Part shown: in pieces, positions 1-4,751 of the stretch
How the letters are laid out: each line of letters starts with the position of its first letter
Position numbering within the stretch: position 1 is the first letter of the stretch
NCBI GenBank assembly: GCA_036276695.1
Contig: DASUOI010000021.1
Coordinates: 1-5,409 of the forward strand
Direction: 5' to 3'
Origin: JANWLD01 sp036276695
Lineage (GTDB): Bacteria; Patescibacteriota; Saccharimonadia; Saccharimonadales; 2-12-FULL-41-12
DNA: 5,409 nucleotides
Program-made: the position numbers and the translations under genes
The notes under the pieces: generated by a model
What the model was told of the DNA's origin: nothing
Seen by the model: the letters and a program-made list of their open reading frames with translations, nothing else
The model's database searches: none

Positions 1-190
1 CTGTGATATTTTCATCACGGATTCTTTGTATAAAATCTTTCAGTTCTTCCGGCTTCACATTTTCCGCTGCGTACTCATATTCATTGTCTATTCCAAGCGT
101 CTGATAGCCGGCATTATGAATAACCGGCGAAAGCGAATGTTCTACCGGGTCCCCGATAATCATACATAGTTTTTTGCCGGTTTTGCTCAT
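1..190 (-). CDS. aroE: Shikimate dehydrogenase (NADP+), N-terminal part, cut by the window edge
   Basis: Reverse strand, ATG at 190-188; 63 codons are visible before the left edge. Shikimate dehydrogenase reduces 3-dehydroshikimate to shikimate with NADPH in the cytoplasm. The diagnostic N-terminal block is present: GDPVEHSLSP at residues 13-22 followed by HN at 25-26, with the two substrate-binding serines at S19 and S21 (equivalent to the SxS pair of E. coli AroE). The next part (LGIDNEYEY) fits the family's second beta strand. The start is fixed by a 4-base ATGA overlap with the stop of aroA-aroK, which suggests translational coupling; only a weak GGAA lies 5' of the ATG. The NADP-binding Rossmann half is outside the window, so integrity and possible further fusion cannot be judged. 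The family assignment is firm. Confidence 0.93.
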   Translation of the reverse strand, partial: MSKTGKKLCMIIGDPVEHSLSPVIHNAGYQTLGIDNEYEYAAENVKPEELKDFIQRIRDENIT

Positions 191-1869
191 GATTCCAGTT
201 TACCTATTATATTTTTTACTACCAGCTCGGGTGCTTCTTTTGAAGTGTCGAAGATAAAATCAGTATTTTTGAAATATTTTTCTTTTCTGTTTTCCCACAC
301 TTCGTCCAGCTCGCCCAACAAGGTCGGCTGGCTGGTTAGGCCGTGGCGGTTCGAATCCCCCTTGATCCTTTTGGACAGCAGGCTTGGTTCGGCCACGAAC
401 AGTATCTTCAAGGTGTTTTTATCAAATCCGGACATATTTTTATCGTTTATGACTACACCTCCGCCGGAGGCCATGACTGTATTTTTAAGTTGTGCTAACT
501 CGGCGCAGATTTTCGACTCCAGCTCGCGGAAGTAGGCCCAACCGTTTTTTTCAACTATATCTCTGACTTTAAGGCCTTGTTTCAGTTCTATTAAAGTATC
601 CATGTCTACAAAGTCCATGCCCAGTTCCTTAGCCAGGATCTTGCCTATAGTGGACTTTCCGCTGCCCCGCATACCTATGAGCAGAATGTTATCTGGCTTC
701 AGCTCGCTTATTTTAACTTCTGTAAGCTTATCCAGCTCGTCCCAGAATCCTGGAAAAGTTTTATCAACTACTTCCGGGTTGAATATGGTCATTCCATCTA
801 ATTTTGCCGAAGCTACTGCAAAAGACATGGCAATCCTGTGGTCGCCATATGTTTCAACTTTGGTTGCTTGAGGCTTTCCGCCATAGATTGTTAGCCGGTC
901 TTCTGTGGATTCGGTCTTTATGTCCATTTTTGCCAATTCGTTTTCTGCGGCTTTGACTCGTTCCGTTTCCTTAACGCGGAGCGATTTGACCCCGCTGATT
1001 ACAGTTTTGCCCTCTGCGAAGGCAGCAAGTACGGCTAAAGTCATTGCTTGGTCGGGAAAGTCCTCCGCGTTTATTTCTTTAGGGGCAGGCTTGTTTTTTA
1101 TCATATCGACAAATTTTTTATCGCCCTGTTTTGAATCCAGATTAAGATTCCTTACTTTTATATTACTTCCGGCAAGAGCGTTGATAGCATAAAAGTAAGC
1201 TGCGCTGGAGTAATCCCCCTCGACAGCGTATTCGTTAGCCTGGTATTTCTGGGGTTTTACAATGTATTTCTGATAATCATCATTTGCTACCTCAACGCCG
1301 AAACTTTTCATAATATCTACCGTTATGTCTATGTAAGGTTTGGATATCTGCTTGTCTTTTATGTTTATTTCAAGCCCATTTTCCAACTTTGGAGAAATTA
1401 GCAGCAATGCTGACAGGTACTGGCTGCTGGTCTGCCCGGATAAGCTTACCTTGCTTTCGGATAAGTTCTCGCTGGAAACTGATATAGGTAAAAAACCATC
1501 TTTTCCTATATATTCTATGTTCGCCCCCAGTTGCCGCAGTGCATCAACCAAATCGCCTATAGGGCGTTTAAGCAGACCTGGTTTTCCGGTTATTTTCTGC
1601 CTACCAGGTGTAATACAGGCCAAGGCAGTTATAAAGCGTGCTGTTATGCCGGATTCTCCGGCAAAAATCTCCTCTTGGCCGTTCGTAATAGCTTCCAGGC
1701 AATTTCGCATAGCTTCTGTGTCCATACTTTCAAGCAGACCGGTTAATTTTGGCGGGGAGTCACAAAGAGCGGCTAAAAACAAAGCTCGCAAGGTGTAGCT
1801 TTTAGAGCCTGGGACATTCACAGTAACCTCGGCAGGGTGTTTTATTTTTGCAATTTCGGCAATCTTCAT
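187..1869 (-). CDS. aroA-aroK: Fused 3-phosphoshikimate 1-carboxyvinyltransferase (EPSP synthase) - shikimate kinase
   Basis: One 560-residue polypeptide carrying two shikimate-pathway enzymes. EPSP synthase (about residues 1-384) joins shikimate-3-phosphate and PEP: PGSKSYTLR at 20-28 (K23, S24, R28), GESGITARF at 71-79, KRPI at 101-104, SSQYLSALL at 148-156, EGDYSS at 217-222, catalytic Asp in DFPD (D273), LRVKETER at 297-304, GDHRIAM at 342-348 and KTFPGF at 370-375. After a linker near 382-394, shikimate kinase (about 394-560) phosphorylates shikimate with ATP: Walker A GMRGSGKST at 399-407, DMD at 422-424, FRELE at 447-451, SGGGVV at 468-473, LID region DSNRHGLT at 505-512 and the shikimate-contacting Arg near R528. 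Both halves have normal lengths and key residues, so both are probably active. Oddities are Glu in place of the usual Asn in the NAG/NSG motif, and His where the LID normally has RP. Start ATG 1869-1867 has GGAG 11 bases upstream. The downstream gene is aroE, with ATGA overlap. Confidence 0.96.
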   Translation of the reverse strand: MKIAEIAKIKHPAEVTVNVPGSKSYTLRALFLAALCDSPPKLTGLLESMDTEAMRNCLEAITNGQEEIFAGESGITARFITALACITPGRQKITGKPGLLKRPIGDLVDALRQLGANIEYIGKDGFLPISVSSENLSESKVSLSGQTSSQYLSALLLISPKLENGLEINIKDKQISKPYIDITVDIMKSFGVEVANDDYQKYIVKPQKYQANEYAVEGDYSSAAYFYAINALAGSNIKVRNLNLDSKQGDKKFVDMIKNKPAPKEINAEDFPDQAMTLAVLAAFAEGKTVISGVKSLRVKETERVKAAENELAKMDIKTESTEDRLTIYGGKPQATKVETYGDHRIAMSFAVASAKLDGMTIFNPEVVDKTFPGFWDELDKLTEVKISELKPDNILLIGMRGSGKSTIGKILAKELGMDFVDMDTLIELKQGLKVRDIVEKNGWAYFRELESKICAELAQLKNTVMASGGGVVINDKNMSGFDKNTLKILFVAEPSLLSKRIKGDSNRHGLTSQPTLLGELDEVWENRKEKYFKNTDFIFDTSKEAPELVVKNIIGKLES

Positions 1870-1898
1870 TTACAGGCAATCTCCATTTCTGATATTAT
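1869..1898 (+). promoter_or_regulatory. Likely promoter of the leader ORF and cysH
   Basis: TTTACA at 1869-1874 (5 of 6 to TTGACA), 18-base spacer, TATTAT at 1893-1898 (5 of 6 to TATAAT). Predicted initiation near 1905 puts the first transcribed bases at, or within a few bases of, the ATG at 1908, so the first ORF would be leaderless. The -35 overlaps the aroA start codon on the other strand, and the -10 coincides with the aro -10, so the two promoters should compete for polymerase. Prediction by eye only. Confidence 0.5.
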
Positions 1899-1899
1899 A
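1894..1899 (-). promoter_or_regulatory. Likely -10 box of the aro operon promoter
   Basis: The reverse strand reads TATAAT, a perfect -10, at 1899-1894. Initiation about seven bases on (near 1887) would give a leader of roughly 18 bases ending at the aroA ATG and containing the GGAG. No convincing -35 is visible at 16-18 bases spacing (TAAAAT at best). The box lies in the inverted repeat GATAT-T-ATATC (1891-1901), which also provides the -10 of the opposite promoter. Confidence 0.45.
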
Positions 1900-1907
1900 T
1901 CTGAAGT

Positions 1908-1994
1908 ATGAGTAACATTTTAGCAGTACTCCCGGTCCAAACATCTATGTGTACGATTATTTCCCGTACTGCCTGTATGATGCTCCGCTGCTAA
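1908..1994 (+). CDS. Putative cysteine-rich leader peptide upstream of cysH (28 aa)
   Basis: ATG at 1908, TAA at 1992-1994, 28 codons. The peptide has three Cys (codons 15, 23, 28) and four Met (1, 14, 24, 25); the last sense codon is TGC (Cys). The downstream CysH has a single Cys in 223 residues, so the enrichment is striking. It is not a recognised protein family and has no membrane or zinc-binding pattern. There is no usable Shine-Dalgarno sequence (GAAG ends one base before the ATG), but the predicted transcription start lies 0-3 bases upstream, so leaderless translation is plausible. An intrinsic terminator begins 28 bases after its stop. By analogy with amino-acid leader peptides, and with cysteine-rich leaderless upstream ORFs of actinobacteria, I infer that ribosome progress through the Cys codons reports cysteine supply. 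Chance remains possible for so short an ORF. Confidence 0.5.
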   Translation: MSNILAVLPVQTSMCTIISRTACMMLRC

Positions 1995-2051
1995 AAAATA
2001 TCTATAGATAAAGAAAAACAAGCCTCCCGCGAGCATCACACAGCCCGGGAG
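1923..2051 (+). promoter_or_regulatory. Candidate attenuator with mutually exclusive RNA pairings
   Basis: Pairings seen by eye: (a) GCAGTAC 1923-1929 with GTACTGC 1966-1972, within the leader ORF; (b) TGATGCTC 1978-1985 with GAGCATCA 2031-2038, a perfect 8 bp, extended by 1973-1976 with 2040-2043 (one mismatch between) and by 1987-1988 with 2029-2030 (one bulged C), 14 pairs in all; (c) CTCCCGG 1929-1935 with CCGGGAG 2045-2051, a perfect 7 bp nested outside (b). Helix (b) consumes the terminator loop and (c) its 3' arm, so both compete with the terminator hairpin at 2023-2052. The 5' strand of (b) is codons 22-27 of the leader ORF and would be covered by a ribosome at or near the stop codon. 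This is the layout expected of a translation-sensing attenuator. Free energies were not computed. Confidence 0.5.
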
Positions 2052-2058
2052 GTTTTTT
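2023..2058 (+). terminator. Intrinsic terminator in the cysH leader
   Basis: Stem CCTCCCG (2023-2029) with CGGGAGG (2046-2052), seven perfect and mostly GC pairs, a 16-base loop (2030-2045), then six T (2053-2058). It lies between the predicted promoter and the cysH ribosome binding site, and no larger gene ends before it on this strand. That position fits an attenuator rather than an end-of-operon terminator. The reverse strand would have a T-rich run (CTTGTTTTTC) after the hairpin, but no reverse-strand gene reaches it. Confidence 0.8.
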
Positions 2059-2092
2059 AATACCACGCTAGATCTAATACAAGGAGAAGAAA

Positions 2093-2764
2093 ATGAATAA
2101 CTATCAGAAAGAACAAGACAAATCGATAAAAATAATACGAAACGCTTATAGGAAATACGGCCGGGGGCTTTTCGTACTTTCCAGTTTCGGCGCAGATGCA
2201 GGGATGCTTTTAAGCTTGGTCAAAAAAACTGGTCTGAGGATACCGGTTATCACCATAGACACAGGCTTTTTGTTTCCCGAAACGCATTTATACAAGCACA
2301 CTCTGAAAAACAAATTCGACATGAGGGTCATTACCTACGGCCCATACAAAGATGAAGTTGAGCAGATAGCTTTCGATAGGCTATGGGAAAAAGATATTGA
2401 TGCCTACCACCATATGGTCAAAGTCGAACCTCTTAAAAGAGCAGTTGAAGAACTGGGGGTAGAGGCCTTATTGCAAGGAGTCAGAGCAGACCAGACTGAG
2501 GCAAGGGCAAACTTGTCTGTTGTCGAGGAAGGCCAATTCGGGGAAGACCGCGTGCATCCTTTGCTGGAGTGGAAGAAGCCCCAAGTTGAAAAGTACCAGT
2601 CGGACGAGAATGTCCCGAGGAATTTATTGTTTTATGAGGGTTATGAATCGATTGGCGATTGGACCACTACCATGCCCGGGTTCGGGAGGTCGGGGCGCCG
2701 TCTTGGCTTGACCAATGGCTGCGGTTTGGTTATCGGCGAAGGCGGCAAACTGGTTTCCGCTTAA
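2093..2764 (+). CDS. cysH: Phosphoadenylyl-sulfate (PAPS) reductase, thioredoxin-dependent type
   Basis: 223 residues, close to the usual 230-250. CysH reduces PAPS to sulfite in the cytoplasm using thioredoxin or glutaredoxin, in assimilatory sulfate reduction leading to cysteine and methionine. Features in order: PP-loop-like SSFGADAGMLL at 30-40; IPVITIDTGFLFPET at 50-64; KVEPLKRA at 110-117; LLQGVRADQTEARANL at 126-141; RVHPLLEW at 153-160; YESIGDWTTT at 184-193; and C-terminal GCGL with the catalytic Cys C210. It is the only Cys in the protein, so the CC...CxxC iron-sulfur ligands of APS reductases are absent, and KVEP rather than RKxxP points to PAPS as substrate. The usual ECGLH motif reads NGCGLV here. 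AAGGAG at 2081-2086, six bases before the ATG, fixes the start. No other sulfur gene is visible nearby. Upstream leader elements suggest attenuation by cysteine supply. Confidence 0.88.
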   Translation: MNNYQKEQDKSIKIIRNAYRKYGRGLFVLSSFGADAGMLLSLVKKTGLRIPVITIDTGFLFPETHLYKHTLKNKFDMRVITYGPYKDEVEQIAFDRLWEKDIDAYHHMVKVEPLKRAVEELGVEALLQGVRADQTEARANLSVVEEGQFGEDRVHPLLEWKKPQVEKYQSDENVPRNLLFYEGYESIGDWTTTMPGFGRSGRRLGLTNGCGLVIGEGGKLVSA

Positions 2765-2785
2765 TCCTGATAATTTATTAGTATT

Positions 2786-2849
2786 TTGACTCTTTACAAA
2801 CTCCTTCTATTCGTATAGTATTATTTAGTAATCAGGCGTTGGGTATACT
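2786..2849 (+). promoter_or_regulatory. Promoter region of tuf
   Basis: The 138-base gap between cysH and tuf contains TTTACA at 2793-2798 with TAGTAT at 2816-2821 (17-base spacer; the overlapping TATAGT at 2814 and TATTAT at 2819 are alternatives), and a second good -10, TATACT at 2844-2849, without a clear -35. Starts near 2828 or 2856 would give leaders of about 75 or 47 bases. No terminator for cysH is visible in the gap. Which box is used cannot be decided from the sequence. Confidence 0.45.
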
Positions 2850-2902
2850 CTATTCACGTCAAAAAATTGTAATCTATCAAATTATAAGGAGAAGAATCAA
2901 TA

Positions 2903-4084
2903 ATGGCAGACTTTGATCGCAGCAAACCGCATATCAACGTAGGTACTATGGGTCACGTGGACCATGGCAAGACTACACTAACCGCAGCTATAACTACGGT
3001 ATTGGCTAAAAAGCTACCTTCTGACGTAAACAAATCAGTTGCATACGACAAAATCGATAATGCTCCAGAGGAAAAACAACGCGGCATAACCATCGCTACA
3101 TCCCACCAGGAATACGAGAGCGAAAAGCGACACTATGCTCATGTTGACATGCCCGGACACGCCGACTATGTAAAGAACATGATTACCGGTGCCGCACAGG
3201 TTGATGGTGCTATTTTGGTTGTTTCTGCTGCTGATGGTCCTATGCCTCAGACACGAGAGCACGTTCTTCTTGCAAAGCAAGTAGGCGTACCAAGCATCAT
3301 CGTATTCATGAACAAAATGGACTTAGCTGACAAAGAGCTTGTAGAGCTGGTTGAAATGGACATTCGTGAACTTCTTAAGAAATATGAATTTGACGAGAAC
3401 GCGCCAATCATCAAAGGTTCTGCTACCAAGGCTCTTGAAGGTTCGGCAGAGGACGAAGATGCGGTTATGGAACTTGTTTCAAAGATGGATGAATATATCC
3501 CCGAGCCAAAGCGCGACCTAGACAAGCCTTTCTTAATGCCTGTTGAAGATGTTTTCTCTATCAAAGGCCGCGGTACTGTTGCAACCGGACGTATCGAAAC
3601 TGGCGTAGTGAAGATGAATGAAGAAGTTGAAATCGTCGGTATCAAGGATACTCAGAAGTCAGTCGTAACCGGAATCGAAGCTTTCAAGAAAAATCTTGAC
3701 CAAGGCCAATCAGGCGATAACGCTGGTATATTGCTTCGAGGCATAGAGCGGGACGACATAGAACGCGGACAAGTTCTTTGTAAGCCCGGCACTATTACTC
3801 CACATACCGAGTTTGACTCAGAAGTTTACGTTCTAACAAAAGAAGAAGGCGGACGCCACACTCCATTCTTCAAGGGCTATAAACCACAGTTTTACTTCCG
3901 AACTACAGATGTAACAGGTGAAGTTGAACTTCCAGCAGACAAAGAAATGGTTATGCCCGGAGACACTATAACTTTCAAAGTTAAATTACTTGCACCTATT
4001 GCTATGGACCAAGGTTTGCGCTTCGCTATCCGCGAAGGCGGCCGAACTGTCGGCGCCGGTGTTGTTACTAAAATCAACAAGTAA
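2903..4084 (+). CDS. tuf: Translation elongation factor Tu
   Basis: 393 residues, full length for bacterial EF-Tu. It is the GTPase that brings aminoacyl-tRNA to the ribosomal A site. The G domain (about 1-205) shows GHVDHGKT at 17-24, RGIT at 60-63 (Mg-coordinating T63), DMPGH at 82-86 (catalytic H86), NKMD at 137-140 and SATK at 173-176. Domain 2 has KGRGTVATGRIETG at 221-234; domain 3 has PQFYFRTTDVTGEV at 328-341 and GGRTVGAGVV near the C-terminus. M83 stands where E. coli has Cys81 of DCPGH, and GIEAF replaces the common GIEMF. AAGGAG at 2886-2891 lies 11 bases before ATG 2903, a long spacing. The next large identified gene is rpsJ, as in many str/S10 clusters, but two small ORFs and a separate promoter intervene. 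No terminator is evident directly after the stop. Confidence 0.98.
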   Translation: MADFDRSKPHINVGTMGHVDHGKTTLTAAITTVLAKKLPSDVNKSVAYDKIDNAPEEKQRGITIATSHQEYESEKRHYAHVDMPGHADYVKNMITGAAQVDGAILVVSAADGPMPQTREHVLLAKQVGVPSIIVFMNKMDLADKELVELVEMDIRELLKKYEFDENAPIIKGSATKALEGSAEDEDAVMELVSKMDEYIPEPKRDLDKPFLMPVEDVFSIKGRGTVATGRIETGVVKMNEEVEIVGIKDTQKSVVTGIEAFKKNLDQGQSGDNAGILLRGIERDDIERGQVLCKPGTITPHTEFDSEVYVLTKEEGGRHTPFFKGYKPQFYFRTTDVTGEVELPADKEMVMPGDTITFKVKLLAPIAMDQGLRFAIREGGRTVGAGVVTKINK

Positions 4085-4101
4085 GCATATCTAACACGAC
4101 A

Positions 4102-4311
4102 ATGGTTGAAGGCTATTACGGAAGGCATGAAGAGCCGGGTTCTGGCTTTGACTTTGATGCTGCAGAGGTCCAGTTTGATGATTCCGGAGTTGCCGGCATA
4201 GCCTTGGAAGGCTTTGGCTTAAGCCACTCTTCTTATCCTGTATATTCCAGCGTTGAAAACAACAAGCACAGCGAACATAGATGGACAGGCCAGCCAAATG
4301 AATACGTTTAA
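4102..4311 (+). CDS. Hypothetical small acidic protein (69 aa) after tuf
   Basis: ATG 17 bases after the tuf stop, TAA at 4309-4311. Not recognised as any family. The predicted protein is soluble, rich in Gly, Asp/Glu and aromatic residues in its first half (GFDFDAAEVQFDD near 15-27), and Ser/Tyr/Asn/His-rich in its second half, with no Cys, membrane segment or signal peptide. Codon choice (GAA, GGC, GAT, GTT) resembles the neighbouring genes, which supports coding. Against it, there is no Shine-Dalgarno before the ATG and no promoter in the short gap, so it would depend on readthrough and re-initiation from tuf. A reverse-strand ORF (4091-4297) covers the same stretch but looks like an antisense shadow. 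If it is not a gene, this is a 274-base tuf 3' region with small palindromes (GCCTT-GG-AAGGC 4201-4212, GGCTTAAGCC 4216-4225) and no U-tract terminator. Confidence 0.4.
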   Translation: MVEGYYGRHEEPGSGFDFDAAEVQFDDSGVAGIALEGFGLSHSSYPVYSSVENNKHSEHRWTGQPNEYV

Positions 4312-4340
4312 ATTGTGTAACTTTTTATTATCTAGGAATA

Positions 4341-4349
4341 TGTTATAGT
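4341..4349 (+). promoter_or_regulatory. Extended -10 promoter of the 92-aa gene
   Basis: TGT followed directly by TATAGT (4344-4349) forms an extended -10. The 17-base-spaced -35 position reads CTTTTT (4321-4326), a weak match, as often seen with extended -10 promoters. Predicted initiation at about 4355-4358 lies 1-4 bases before the GTG at 4359, which implies a leaderless mRNA. Confidence 0.55.
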
Positions 4350-4358
4350 AGTACGATT

Positions 4359-4637
4359 GTGAGCCAAAACGGAAAAACTCCGGAAATACATATACATCCA
4401 GCTAGTCATAGAAATGGCTTCGAGCTTCGGACATTCGTAGCGGATGGTAAGTTAGGCAGACTTATTGCCGAATTAGACGAAGACCTGCAACCGCATAGCG
4501 TCGTTGAAGTTTTGGGACCTGATGGTGACGAAATAGCAGAAAGAATACCCGTAGGTATAAACTTTAACGGCAACGAAAGCATGGCCAGATCTTGTGTAAA
4601 AACCGCTTTATTAGGACCAGAAGCCGACAGACCGTAG
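4359..4637 (+). CDS. Hypothetical protein (92 aa), probable leaderless GTG start
   Basis: GTG at 4359 to TAG at 4635-4637. I do not recognise a family. It looks like a small, soluble, acidic cytoplasmic protein: a His-containing N-terminus (HIHPASH at 11-17), a predicted strand-rich middle (FELRTFVADGKLGRLIAEL, 21-39), then SVVEVLGPDGDEIAERIPVGINF (47-69) and one Cys near the end. No membrane segment or signal peptide. Codon use matches neighbours and no other strong ORF competes. The start is chosen because an extended -10 ends nine bases upstream, and because no in-frame ATG exists before Met75. There is no Shine-Dalgarno, consistent with leaderless translation. It sits between tuf and rpsJ, and the rpsJ promoter overlaps its last codons, so the two transcription units are tightly packed. 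Linkage to translation genes is only contextual. Confidence 0.7.
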   Translation: MSQNGKTPEIHIHPASHRNGFELRTFVADGKLGRLIAELDEDLQPHSVVEVLGPDGDEIAERIPVGINFNGNESMARSCVKTALLGPEADRP

Positions 4638-4652
4638 TTTTTCTGGTATAAT
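4624..4652 (+). promoter_or_regulatory. Strong promoter of rpsJ
   Basis: CCGACA at 4624-4629 (4 of 6 to TTGACA), 17-base spacer, TGG-TATAAT at 4644-4652: a perfect -10 with the extended TGn. The -35 overlaps the end of the preceding coding region. Predicted initiation near 4659 gives a leader of about 93 bases before the rpsJ ATG. Confidence 0.75.
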
Positions 4653-4658
4653 TAGCAT

Positions 4659-4751
4659 CTAATATTAATTTTGCTGACTAAAAGTCCTCTCCATGAGTGG
4701 ATGTTACAGCAACTAATCCGCCAGCCGGCGGATAAGGAAGGAACAACACCT
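4659..4751 (+). promoter_or_regulatory. Structured rpsJ leader with GC hairpin next to the ribosome binding site
   Basis: The predicted 5' leader contains weak hairpins GACT/AGTC (4676-4686) and TCCA/TGGA (4690-4701), then a strong one, ATCCGCC (4716-4722) - AGCC - GGCGGAT (4727-4733), seven perfect pairs and a four-base loop. The ribosome binding site AAGGAAGG (4734-4741) starts right at the foot of this hairpin, 10 bases before ATG 4752, and fixes the start. A 7-codon ORF (ATG 4693, TAA 4714-4716) ends where the strong hairpin begins. Ribosomal protein leaders often mediate autogenous control; that role here is inference. The stem could also be a copy of a dispersed short palindrome. Confidence 0.5.

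Noticed and set aside
1340..1798. Forward-strand ORF of 152 codons opposite the EPSP synthase domain (with others at 245-535, 602-871, 905-1192)
   Set aside because: Antisense shadows of the clearly coding reverse-strand aroA-aroK; no ribosome binding site and no recognisable domain.
1905..2060. T-box or SAM riboswitch in the cysH leader
   Set aside because: No T-box tRNA-acceptor-binding sequence and no SAM-I or SAM-II core is visible; the short Cys/Met ORF explains the terminator better.
3247..3645. Reverse-strand ORF of 132 codons, and others within tuf
   Set aside because: Shadow of tuf, Ser-rich low-complexity translation typical of antisense frames; tuf is unambiguous.
4201..4225. Palindromes GCCTT-GG-AAGGC and GGCTTAAGCC as a tuf terminator
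   Set aside because: Loops too small or absent, and no run of T follows.
4091..4297. Reverse-strand ORF of 68 codons in the tuf-downstream region
   Set aside because: Gln/Cys/Leu-rich sequence without promoter or ribosome binding site; the forward ORF has better codon use.
4671..4751. Longer S10 start at TTG 4671 or ATG 4701
   Set aside because: No ribosome binding site, the extra residues cross the leader hairpin, and ATG 4752 has a strong AAGGAAGG at good spacing.
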